DNA from: Anaerolineae bacterium
Lineage (GTDB): Bacteria > Chloroflexota > Anaerolineae > JAFGEY01
DNA length: 31,350 nt
NCBI GenBank assembly: GCA_016929775.1
Contig: JAFGIE010000169.1
Location: forward strand, 1-31,350
Reading direction: 5' to 3'
Position numbers and translations under genes: made by a program. Positions 1 through 7,418 of this stretch are shown here, in pieces; position 1 is the stretch's first letter; each line of letters opens with the position of its first letter. The notes beneath the pieces are model-generated. The model was not told the origin of the DNA, did no database searches, and saw only the letters and a program-made list of their open reading frames with translations.

Positions 1-42
1 ATCCCCTCTTGGCATAGTATGTGACCCGTCAAGACCGCGATC

Positions 43-735
43 TTACTCCAGATGGCCATACCGTGCAAAACTTTGACGGGCACCCTTTGCTGTTTTCTCC
101 GAGCTGTTGTTGCGCGGCTTTGTGCCATACACGATATCCCACAATGGCGAACTCACCCCGAACCGCTGGTCCGGAGTCTGCGTGTGGTGGCGAAGGTGGT
201 AGCGCCGGATGTGGCGAAAGACCGACCACTGCACCCGGAAGTGGTGGGTGGCATAGTGCGTCAGATCGTAGGCCAGATAGCCAACCAGCAAGCCGGCGAA
301 TAGGGGACTCACCCACAAGGGCGCGCGCAGGATCACGCGCACGACCAGGTACAGCACGCCGTAACACACCGCAGCGAGGGGAATGCTCACTGCCGGAGGC
401 ATCACGAGCCTCGTCTTGGACAAGGGCTGGGCGTGATGCACACCGTGGAACAGGAACGACACTCGCTCCTGCCACGGGGTGCGGGGACGAAAGTGAAACA
501 CGAAGCGATGCATCGCATACTCGACCCACGTCCACGCAAACAGCCCGAGTAGGATGCCCGCCGGGAGGCGAATGGCGGCACCTGGCCCCATGAGCGACCA
601 GTACACGAATGCGGCGATCACCGGCACCCAGATCGCCACGATCACGGCTGGATGGATGTGCGTAAAGAACTCGAGCACATCCGACTTGAACAGACGGATC
701 GGCTCCTTGCTCCGTACGATCTGTGGATGAGACAT
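43..735 (-). CDS. fatty acid hydroxylase / sterol desaturase family membrane protein
   Basis: 230 aa integral membrane di-iron oxygenase of the fatty acid hydroxylase superfamily (PF04116). Histidine clusters that would bind the two irons are visible at H76-H81 (HRFVFH), H97/H100/H101 (HGVHH), H160/H164/H165 (HYATHH) and H180/H183/H184 (HLRHH). Hydrophobic segments lie near residues 29-48, 55-73, 115-135 and 141-157. The spacing resembles fatty acid 2-hydroxylases (Scs7/FA2H-like), so it probably hydroxylates an acyl chain in the membrane. The exact substrate is inferred. The ATG is preceded by a strong GAGGAGG Shine-Dalgarno site. It lies 33 bp after the glycosyltransferase stop, so the two are probably co-transcribed and may act on the same lipid. 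Carotenoid or sterol substrates are possible alternatives. Confidence 0.85.
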   Translation of the reverse strand: MSHPQIVRSKEPIRLFKSDVLEFFTHIHPAVIVAIWVPVIAAFVYWSLMGPGAAIRLPAGILLGLFAWTWVEYAMHRFVFHFRPRTPWQERVSFLFHGVHHAQPLSKTRLVMPPAVSIPLAAVCYGVLYLVVRVILRAPLWVSPLFAGLLVGYLAYDLTHYATHHFRVQWSVFRHIRRYHLRHHTQTPDQRFGVSSPLWDIVYGTKPRNNSSEKTAKGARQSFARYGHLE

Positions 736-768
736 TTCCGCCCTCCTCGTGTGCTGCCCTACCTGACG

Positions 769-2292
769 CTAGTCCGGCTGTGGGCCAAGCGAGGGCGGGC
801 CCACATCGCCCTGTGTTTCCTTCTCGTCGCGCGCCAGCCCTCCCCCTCGCCGCCCGGCGCCACGCCACGCGGCGCGCCACGCCTCCTTCTGCGCGAAGGG
901 ACGTGACTTGACGACTAGATACGCGATCGCAGAGAAAAGCAGCGTCATGACCGCCGACCACCAAGTCCGGGGCGAGATGCGCCGCGCCCACCGAAGCAGG
1001 TCCAGCCGCGCATCGGACTGGATGCTGTGCAGGATACGGTTCAGCCCGATCACTCGTTCCGCGATCGCCTGCCGCACATCGCCGGACGGGATCATGGACA
1101 ACAGGTCCGCGATGCGATCCTCATCGGTCTGCAGGGGCGGTTGGCGCGCCGCCTGCAGGGCGTCGTAGGCATCTACCGTCATCGCCACCACGTTTGCCCA
1201 ACTGAACGGCGCCGCGCGTGCGCGGGCCCGATCGCACATCGCGACATAGTCCTCTGCCGGCAGCGCACAGACGCGCGCCACGGCACGCGCGAATGCCTCT
1301 GGCGGGGTATCGCTCTCCAACCGCTCGCCCACGGTTCCATCGACAAGCTCGTCGACCGTCTCGTTCGCCAAGCCCACGATCGGCGTCCCCGAAGCCAGCG
1401 CCTCGATGATCACCAGGCTCTGCACCTCCATTGTGGAGGCTGAAACCAGGACGTGCGTCTTTTCCAAGATCCCCGGGATCTGCTCGTACGGCACCTGACC
1501 GGTGAACGCCACGTTGCGCAGCCGATGCGCATGGATGAACCGCTCCAGTTGCCGCCCATAGGGTGTGCTCAGCAGCTTGCCGACCAAGAGCAGATCGTAG
1601 GTTCCCGGCAGGTGTCGCATCATCTTGAGCAGGTAAAGCTGGTTCTTGCGCGCGTTGACGAAGCCGATAAAGGTAAGCGCCTTGCGGTGCGCGCCCGGAT
1701 CGGCGAACCGGCACTCCGTGAACCGGTCCAGCTCGCTGCCGTTCGGGATCAGCAGCAACCGTCCCTCGTAGCCAGAGCTCCGGATGTCGGCTGCTGCGAA
1801 CCGGTTCAGCGCCACAATTGCGTCGCACCCCTCGTGAAAGTGCGTCAGGAACTGTGCTGCCACGCTCTCGCTCAGCTGACCCCTGACCGCGTGGAACAGG
1901 TCCCCTGTGCCAAAGTCAAGGAACCTGGAGGGAAGGACGTGCGAGGTGTAGACAAAGGGCACGCCGTGCGCCCGGGCCCAGATCTGCCCAACCAGAGCCA
2001 GGGAGACCGGTTCGTGCGCGTGCACGATGTCGGGGGCAAAGGCGTCGAGGAAGGCGACAACGTGGTCGACATTGCCCTGCGAGAGCAGGGGGACAGAGAC
2101 CGCTCCCTCTCCTGCACTGTGAACCGTGAGGAGCTGCATGCCCTCGCCCGTCGTACCCAGCTCGGTCCGCTCGCCAGGACAGATCAGGGCTACCTCGTGT
2201 TGCCTGGCGAGGTGCCGCGCGAGGTCCTGTGCCACCCGCCCTTCCCCACCACCCACGCCGGGCCTAAAGATGGAGATGTAGACGACCTTCAC
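769..2292 (-). CDS. GT4-family glycosyltransferase with C-terminal membrane segment
   Basis: 507 aa GT-B fold glycosyltransferase of family 4. The N-terminal glycine-rich loop follows FRPGVGGGEGR (about residues 9-19). The C-terminal nucleotide-sugar half has IPNGSELDRF, FIGFVNARKNQ and the EX7E-type motif in TMEVQSLVIIEAL. After the catalytic domain there is a roughly 120-residue extension with one hydrophobic stretch (WWSAVMTLLFSAIAYLVV) and a basic tail, which should attach it to the membrane. It resembles glycosyltransferases that make diacylglycerol glycolipids or wall glycans, but the donor and acceptor cannot be read. The start is GTG, with an AAGGGGA Shine-Dalgarno site. It sits between DUF1294 and the fatty acid hydroxylase, which favours a glycolipid role (inference). 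Confidence 0.85.
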   Translation of the reverse strand: MKVVYISIFRPGVGGGEGRVAQDLARHLARQHEVALICPGERTELGTTGEGMQLLTVHSAGEGAVSVPLLSQGNVDHVVAFLDAFAPDIVHAHEPVSLALVGQIWARAHGVPFVYTSHVLPSRFLDFGTGDLFHAVRGQLSESVAAQFLTHFHEGCDAIVALNRFAAADIRSSGYEGRLLLIPNGSELDRFTECRFADPGAHRKALTFIGFVNARKNQLYLLKMMRHLPGTYDLLLVGKLLSTPYGRQLERFIHAHRLRNVAFTGQVPYEQIPGILEKTHVLVSASTMEVQSLVIIEALASGTPIVGLANETVDELVDGTVGERLESDTPPEAFARAVARVCALPAEDYVAMCDRARARAAPFSWANVVAMTVDAYDALQAARQPPLQTDEDRIADLLSMIPSGDVRQAIAERVIGLNRILHSIQSDARLDLLRWARRISPRTWWSAVMTLLFSAIAYLVVKSRPFAQKEAWRAAWRGAGRRGGGLARDEKETQGDVGPPSLGPQPD

Positions 2293-2363
2293 GGGTTCCC
2301 CTTACACCGGGCAGACGCACAGCCGCTCGCTGCACCTGTACCCCGCTCCGAGCCCCGCCCTGC

Positions 2364-2744
2364 CTACCAATCGAGGTTCAGTGTCTCGCTGTACAGCGCC
2401 TGCAAGATGTACGCGTGCAGCAGGGTACTCGCCAAGAGGATGACGAACATCGGCCAATGCCGCCGGAAGCTCGTCTTGTGACGAAAGAGGGCGCGTCCCA
2501 GCCAGGCGCCGAGCGAGCCTCCAGCCACTGCCAACAGGTTCAGCACCAGCTCTGGCACGCGCACGCGCGCGTTCCGTGCCATCGAAAGGCCCTTGTCGAG
2601 CCCATAGTAGGCAAAGGTCACCGCGCTGATCGAGAGCACCCAGGTAAAGTAGTAGTGTGGCCACGTCAGCACGCGATCGAGCACGACATAGAGCGCCGCT
2701 GAGAGCAGCGCAGCTGGCAGGCCAAACGCGATGTGATAAATCAT
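2364..2744 (-). CDS. DUF1294 family small membrane protein
   Basis: 126 aa, with about four hydrophobic segments. The DUF1294 signature is clear: FAYYGLDKG, then RVPE, then LAVAGGSLGAWLGRALFRHKTSF. The function of this family is unknown. I chose the ATG at 2742-2744 because AGGA lies 7 nt upstream; the in-frame GTG two codons earlier leaves too little room for a ribosome site. It is the first gene of the minus-strand run into the glycosyltransferase and is read from the promoter at 2839-2867. Confidence 0.8.
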   Translation of the reverse strand: MIYHIAFGLPAALLSAALYVVLDRVLTWPHYYFTWVLSISAVTFAYYGLDKGLSMARNARVRVPELVLNLLAVAGGSLGAWLGRALFRHKTSFRRHWPMFVILLASTLLHAYILQALYSETLNLDW

Positions 2745-2838
2745 CCCCACGTCCTGTCAAACCTGTGCCAACGCAGGCGCCGGACCCCCGCACAGCCACC
2801 AGGCGCGTCCCATCGGGCCTGTGCGCACAAACGCGTGG

Positions 2839-2867
2839 AGTATAGCACGAGTGCATAGACCGGACAA
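2839..2867 (-). promoter_or_regulatory. sigma-70-type promoter for the DUF1294-glycosyltransferase-hydroxylase operon
   Basis: On the minus strand, -35 TTGTCC (2862-2867), 17 bp spacer and -10 TATACT (2839-2844). Transcription would start near 2832, giving a leader of about 90 nt before the ATG at 2744. Confidence 0.6.
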
Positions 2868-2877
2868 ACCCGTATAG

Positions 2878-2911
2878 GCACCACGGGCAGCCTCTCGGTT
2901 GCCCGTGGTGC
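2878..2911 (-). terminator. strong hairpin after citrate synthase, probable terminator
   Basis: A perfect 12-bp inverted repeat (GCACCACGGGCA at 2878-2889, TGCCCGTGGTGC at 2900-2911) with a 10-nt loop, 35 bp past the citrate synthase stop. There is no uninterrupted U tract, only scattered T after it, so intrinsic termination is likely but not textbook. It also insulates the next promoter at 2839-2867. Confidence 0.6.
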
Positions 2912-2946
2912 GATCTGACATCGGTACGCAGGCAGGACGACCTGCC

Positions 2947-4098
2947 TCACCGGATGATCTTGTACCCGTTGGACCGGTCTTCGAGCGGGATGTAGCCGCG
3001 CTGCCCGGGTCCGACATAGGCCGACAGGGGCCGCATCAGCCGGTTGTGCTCGTACTGCTCCATGACGTGCGATGTCCAACCCGCGATCCGGCTGACCGCA
3101 AAGATCGGCGTGAACAGGTCGAGCGGTATGCCCAACAAGTGCAGCAAGGGCGCGGTGTAAAAGTCCACGTTCGGGTACAGGCCCTTCATCGCCTCTACCG
3201 TGTCCGCCACCTTCTTCGCGAGGTCGTGGTAGTAGCAGTCGCCCCGCTGCTCACACAGCTCCTTCAGCATGGCGCGCAAGTACGCGGAGCGCGGATCGGC
3301 CTTGTCCCGGTACACACGGTGCCCAAAACCCATGATCCGCTTCTTCGCCGCCAGCGCTGCCCCGATGTATGGCTCGACCTGATCAAGCCCATCGATCTCG
3401 AGCAACATCTCCATCGCGCGCTGGTTAGCCCCACCGTGGAGCGGGCCCTTGAGGGTGCCGATCGCCGTCGTGATCGCCGAGTACATGTCCGACAGGGTCG
3501 AGGCAGTCACCCGCGCCGCGAACGTCGAGGCGTTGAACTCGTGGTCAGCCATGAGCACCAGGCTCAAGTCCATCGCTCGCTCCTCGAGCGGAGAGGGGCG
3601 CTCACCACGGAGCATGTACAGCAGGTTCGCCGCGTGACCCAGCGCCGGGTCCGGCTCCACGCGCTCGAGACCATCGAGATGGCGCTGATAGTACGCCACG
3701 ATGATCGGAAGACGTGTCGTCAGGCGCAGCGCCTTGTTCAGGTTCGCTTCGCGTCCATAGTCGCCCACGTCCGGATCCGAGCACGACAGGGCCGAGACAG
3801 CCGTGCGCAGCGCCTCCATCGGCGGCGGTCTCCCGGGCAGGGAAACCAGGATCTGCCACACCGTCTCGTCGACTGTTCGCTCAGCCGACAACCGTGCGCG
3901 AAACGCCTCCAGCTGCTCGGCAGTCGGGAGCTCGCCGTACCACAACAGGTAGACTGTTTCCTCGTACGTCGACTGCTGAGCCAGGTCGCCGATGTCGATC
4001 CCTCGGTAGCACAATGTACCCGCCTGCCCATCGATCGCACAGATCGTGCTCTCGGCGACGACGATTCCTTCCAGACCGGATCTCACGTCCTGTAGCAT
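2947..4098 (-). CDS. gltA: citrate synthase
   Basis: 383 aa, the length of short bacterial type I citrate/2-methylcitrate synthases. It condenses acetyl-CoA with oxaloacetate to start the TCA cycle in the cytosol. The catalytic triad is visible: H221 in GPLHGGAN, H260 in GFGHRVY and D312 in NVDFYTA. The N-terminal RGIDIGDLA segment is also typical. The ATG at 4096-4098 follows a perfect GGAGGAG site; the reading frame stays open 42 codons further upstream, but that part is GC-skewed leader with no family similarity. It is monocistronic, with a terminator-like hairpin downstream and a promoter about 350 nt upstream. Sequence alone does not separate citrate from 2-methylcitrate specificity, but no prp genes are nearby, so citrate synthase is favoured. 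Confidence 0.93.
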   Translation of the reverse strand: MLQDVRSGLEGIVVAESTICAIDGQAGTLCYRGIDIGDLAQQSTYEETVYLLWYGELPTAEQLEAFRARLSAERTVDETVWQILVSLPGRPPPMEALRTAVSALSCSDPDVGDYGREANLNKALRLTTRLPIIVAYYQRHLDGLERVEPDPALGHAANLLYMLRGERPSPLEERAMDLSLVLMADHEFNASTFAARVTASTLSDMYSAITTAIGTLKGPLHGGANQRAMEMLLEIDGLDQVEPYIGAALAAKKRIMGFGHRVYRDKADPRSAYLRAMLKELCEQRGDCYYHDLAKKVADTVEAMKGLYPNVDFYTAPLLHLLGIPLDLFTPIFAVSRIAGWTSHVMEQYEHNRLMRPLSAYVGPGQRGYIPLEDRSNGYKIIR

Positions 4099-4450
4099 AG
4101 CTCTCCTCCAATCAGACCTCGCCGCACGCGCCAAACAGAGAACGCCAGCTTCCGCATCGCCGAAAGCTGGCGCACCATGGCACGCGAGCAGCGCCGTCCG
4201 GCTTTGCCCCAATACGGATGGCAATTCCCATGAGACCGGGCGACGCGTTGCCCCTGAACTCCGTTGTCTAGGTCATCAGCGCGATCGCGCCTTGCTGGCT
4301 GTGGCGCTTCACTGCCCCGGTGGACCCCACGCCTGATGACCGGTCTACAGGCAGTCTGACCCTCTACCGATAGTCCAATGCCCTGCTTCCTAGAGCGCAT
4401 GAGGCTCACACACATCGTCAGCAGGGCATCTCGGTGCTGGCTCAGACTAT
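4099..4450 (-). promoter_or_regulatory. long structured 5' leader of gltA
   Basis: About 350 nt of untranslated RNA lies between the predicted start site near 4450 and the gltA ATG. It can form several hairpins. A 9-bp stem closes 4271-4341 (GGTCATCAG with CTGATGACC) and encloses two smaller hairpins, 4287-4307 (GCGCC/GGCGC) and 4320-4330 (GTGG/CCAC), which together make a three-way junction. Another is at 4238-4253. A 9-bp stem at 4143-4172 (CGCCAGCTT/AAGCTGGCG) sits about 45 nt before the start codon. No T-box, glycine, cobalamin or SAM consensus could be recognised. No protein-coding signal is seen here. Confidence 0.5.
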
Positions 4451-4456
4451 GCGCGG

Positions 4457-4485
4457 ATTCTAGCACGGGAGCGAGGTTTTGTCAA
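4457..4485 (-). promoter_or_regulatory. near-consensus sigma-70 promoter for gltA
   Basis: Minus strand: -35 TTGACA (4480-4485), 17 bp spacer, -10 TAGAAT (4457-4462). Only one base departs from full consensus. Its distance from gltA defines the long leader. Confidence 0.75.
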
Positions 4486-4698
4486 AAGCGCTCAAGCCAA
4501 GAACGCACGCCTGTCGCAAAGCAAGGCGCCGGTTTGGCCCGCCGCGCGGGACGAACGGCCCATCACAACGCGCGCTGCGCCACGCGGGTGCGCCGCCCAC
4601 TTGACGTAATGATCGGGTATTGACGGGATCTGACCACGGTGTTATAATGGATTCGGTGCCGGCAGTACATCCCTACCACCATCCCACGGGTATGGCCT
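4486..4698. other. divergent intergenic region between gltA and the L,D-transpeptidase gene
   Basis: Apart from the plus-strand promoter at 4620-4648, no gene, repeat or RNA could be supported in this stretch. Short open frames here lack ribosome sites. Confidence 0.6.
4620..4648 (+). promoter_or_regulatory. sigma-70-type promoter for the first L,D-transpeptidase gene
   Basis: -35 TTGACG (4620-4625), 17 bp spacer, -10 TATAAT (4643-4648). Start expected near 4655, about 45 nt before the ATG. Confidence 0.75.
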
Positions 4699-6144
4699 AT
4701 GGCTCAAGCGAACGCCAACTCAGGACCGCATCCGGCGTCTCATTCCCCGCTCGACCAGGCGGCGGCTGCCGCCCGTGTCGGGCGCACCCATAGAGCCCGG
4801 GCGGTCCTGGCACGTCTCGTGCGCGACGACCCCACCAATGCCCAGGCGTGGGTACGGCTGGCGGAACTGACCGCCGATCCGCGTCAGGCGCGGGCCTATG
4901 CCCGCCAGGCCCTGCGCGTTGCACCCCACTATGCGCAGGCCATTCGCCTGCTGCGCCACCTCGAAGCGCGCCTCGCGCAGCCCCACGTGCCCCTCGCCCA
5001 GCCAAAGACCCCGCAACACCCCCATCGCAGGGGGCTGTGGCTTTGGGTCTGTGCAGCGCTGCTCGTCCTTGGCCTGCTTGCCCTGGGCGCGTGGGCGAGC
5101 GGGACGCCCGGCGTACGTGCGTCGTGGATGGCGCCCACCCTCCCTCCGCTGCCCACCGCGACGGCAACCGAGACACCCGCGCCTACGCCCACCCCGACCC
5201 AGAGCGTCGCCGCGCGCGTTCACGATCGGGTGCCGGCGCTCCAGGAGGCCTGGGATGGGCGCGATTGGCCCGCTGCACTGCAGACCCTAGCGCAGATCGC
5301 CGAGCTGGACGCCGCCTACCCGGGCCTGGCGGACGCGCAATGCGATACCTACGTGCAGTGGGCCCGTGACCTGGCAGACCAGGGCGAGATCGGCAGGAGC
5401 CGCGACACCTACGGGCGCGCCCTGCCGGTGTGCGCCGAACGCGCGGAACTGCTTGCCGAACGTGCCCTCGCCTTGGCCTATCTCTCCGGTCGGTGGCGGT
5501 ACGAACATGGCGATTGGCAGAGCGCCGCTGCTGCCCTCCAACAGGTTTACGACCTCCGCCCCGAGTATGGCGAGACGCGCGCCCTGCTCTACACGTCCTA
5601 CATCTCGTCCACCCACCAGCTCCTCTCCGCCGGGCAGCTGCGTGCGGCGCAGCAGGCGGCGCAGTCCGCGCAGGCGGTGCAGCCGGACAGCGCTGAGGCC
5701 CGTGACCTGCTCCAGCAGATCCGGGTCCAGTTGGCGCCGACGCCCACGCCCACCCCAACTGGGGGCGGCAAGCGCATCGAGGTCAACATCTCTGAGCAGC
5801 GCATGTACGTTTGGGAGGGGGGGCGGCTGGTCTACAAGTGGGTCTGTTCGACCGGTGAGCCCGGTCGCGGTACTGCGCCCGGGCGCTACCGCATCCTGGA
5901 CAAGATCCCGGAGGCTTGGGCGAGTACGTGGGGCCTGCGCATGCCGTACTGGATGGGCATCTACTGGGCGGGATCGCTGGAGAATGGCATCCACGCCTTG
6001 CCGATCAACCGCAACGGCACCACGCTGTGGGCGGGGTACCTCGGTACACCCGTGTCCTATGGCTGCATCATCTTGAGCACCGAGAACGCGCGCACGCTCT
6101 ACAACTGGGCGCCGGTCGGCACCCCGGTGTGGGTTCACTACTGA
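4699..6144 (+). CDS. membrane-anchored L,D-transpeptidase (YkuD) with TPR-like repeats
   Basis: 481 aa. In order: a helical TPR-like N-terminus (about 15-95), one membrane segment (113-134), a Thr-Pro linker (147-168), further TPR-like helices (175-342), a second TPTPTPT linker (347-354) and a YkuD domain (358-481). YkuD enzymes cross-link peptidoglycan stem peptides (3-3 links) or attach proteins to them. The catalytic Cys is C456 in SYGCI and the upstream His is H432 in GIHALPIN. The usual SHGC motif reads SYGC here, so Y454 replaces the second histidine. The N-terminal TPR part is cytoplasmic and the rest is outside by topology. The ribosome site before the ATG is weak. A second copy with the same layout lies at 22619-23605. 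Confidence 0.85.
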   Translation: MAQANANSGPHPASHSPLDQAAAAARVGRTHRARAVLARLVRDDPTNAQAWVRLAELTADPRQARAYARQALRVAPHYAQAIRLLRHLEARLAQPHVPLAQPKTPQHPHRRGLWLWVCAALLVLGLLALGAWASGTPGVRASWMAPTLPPLPTATATETPAPTPTPTQSVAARVHDRVPALQEAWDGRDWPAALQTLAQIAELDAAYPGLADAQCDTYVQWARDLADQGEIGRSRDTYGRALPVCAERAELLAERALALAYLSGRWRYEHGDWQSAAAALQQVYDLRPEYGETRALLYTSYISSTHQLLSAGQLRAAQQAAQSAQAVQPDSAEARDLLQQIRVQLAPTPTPTPTGGGKRIEVNISEQRMYVWEGGRLVYKWVCSTGEPGRGTAPGRYRILDKIPEAWASTWGLRMPYWMGIYWAGSLENGIHALPINRNGTTLWAGYLGTPVSYGCIILSTENARTLYNWAPVGTPVWVHY

Positions 6145-6246
6145 GCCGCGCCGGGCTGGGTCGTTGAGGGCCAGATACGCCACGCGCGTCCTCAGTCCCG
6201 GTCCTGCAGTATGGGTGCTGTACGCCCTGGAAGCCCGAGGAGACGT

Positions 6247-7380
6247 ATGGTCCGCAAAGGCGACGTGCAATGGTGGGTCCTCGAAGCCCGCAAGTACCCC
6301 GAGTCCGCGCCGCTCGCGATCGAGTTCCTGGCACAGCGACTGGCAGAGCTGGACCAGGAGAATGAGAAGCTGCGGGATGAGGTGCTCCGCCTGCGCCAGC
6401 GCGCATCGACAGAATCCGAAGGAGGGCAAGTCAGGGCCTTGCGGCGCCAGATCGAAAAGCTCGAGTACCTGCTCAAGAGCCAGACCGCCACCGAGCCGAT
6501 GTGTGTCCTCTACTCCGATGGCTTGCGCTCGGCGCGCTTGCCGATCTCAGAGATGCAGCGCCTCGCGCGCACAGGTCAGGCGCCTCTCGACAGCCGGGCG
6601 CTCCTCTCACTGCGCGCGCTGCTCGTCGCGCGCCCCCACGACGAAGTGCTGCTCGTGACCAGCGAGGGACGCGGCGCCAAACAGCTGGCGCCCGACCTCC
6701 CTCCCTTGCCGGAGAACGGTCGGTGGCCCAACGAGCCGAGCCCCTGGCTGCGCGAGGGCGAACGCCTGGCTGCCGCCGCGATCGTCTCCACGCCTCCTCG
6801 CTTCTGGACGATCGTCACGCGCAAGGGCTACGCCCAGCGTTTCGTGCGCGCCGCGTTTGAGCGGGAGATGGAGCTGGGTGACCCGCTCCTGCACAGCCTG
6901 CTCGACCGCGACGAGGCGGTCTCGATCGTCGACGGCGATCGGGGCGACCTGGTGGTCATCACCAGGTGGGGGCAGGCGAACCGCTTCTCCCACCGCGCGA
7001 TCGATGTCCAGGGCTCGCTCGCGCTCGACCTCGAGGACGGGGACGAGGTCGTGGACGCGCTCTCCCTGCCCGAGGACGGCGAGATCGTGATCGTCACGGC
7101 GAGCGGTCGCGCGATCCGGCGGCACACGGAGCAGCTCCCGGCGCGCCAAAAGCCGGGCGATACGCTGGGCAAGCGGCTGATCGGGGCGCAGGACGTGCTC
7201 GCCCTCGCCCCCTTCGATCCGGAGGACCGGCTCCTCTACCTCACCTGCAGCGGTCGCTTTGTGCTCGTGCCGCTGGAGGATCTCCCGCCCCACGACCGGT
7301 TGACCAAGGGCGTCAGCCTGAGCGATCTGTCGCGGGAACCCGCCGCAGCGGTGACCATCGTGCCCAGAGACCTGCTCTAG
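6247..7380 (+). CDS. stand-alone GyrA C-terminal-like beta-pinwheel protein with coiled coil
   Basis: 377 aa. Residues 24-78 are a charged leucine-heptad coiled coil. From about 82 to the end there are repeated blades of the gyrase/topoisomerase IV subunit A tail type: DEVLLVTSEGRGAKQ, FWTIVTRKGYAQRF, GDLVVITRWGQANRF, GEIVIVTASGRAIRR and RLLYLTCSGRFVLV. The breakage-reunion domain and its catalytic tyrosine are absent, and no GyrA-box (QRRGGKG-like) is seen. In gyrase this domain wraps DNA. Here a DNA-binding or scaffold role is only an inference. I chose the ATG at 6247, with GGAG 4 nt upstream, over an earlier ATG at 6211 that has no ribosome site. The Hsp70-like gene follows after 38 nt, so they are probably co-transcribed. 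Confidence 0.75.
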   Translation: MVRKGDVQWWVLEARKYPESAPLAIEFLAQRLAELDQENEKLRDEVLRLRQRASTESEGGQVRALRRQIEKLEYLLKSQTATEPMCVLYSDGLRSARLPISEMQRLARTGQAPLDSRALLSLRALLVARPHDEVLLVTSEGRGAKQLAPDLPPLPENGRWPNEPSPWLREGERLAAAAIVSTPPRFWTIVTRKGYAQRFVRAAFEREMELGDPLLHSLLDRDEAVSIVDGDRGDLVVITRWGQANRFSHRAIDVQGSLALDLEDGDEVVDALSLPEDGEIVIVTASGRAIRRHTEQLPARQKPGDTLGKRLIGAQDVLALAPFDPEDRLLYLTCSGRFVLVPLEDLPPHDRLTKGVSLSDLSREPAAAVTIVPRDLL

Positions 7381-7418
7381 CAGGCCACGGGCGGCCCAGA
7401 TCCCGGACGAGTGTGAAC

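Noticed and set aside
2899..4095. 398-codon plus-strand frame
   Set aside because: Antisense to citrate synthase, whose catalytic residues are all present on the minus strand.
4190..4215. GCAAAGCC-like piece resembling a c-di-GMP riboswitch
   Set aside because: Only a few bases match; the partner stems and tetraloop-receptor elements are not found.
4319..4341. Possible T-box core in the gltA leader (GGTGGACC-like)
   Set aside because: It is on the wrong strand for gltA and lacks the conserved flanking bases and specifier stem.
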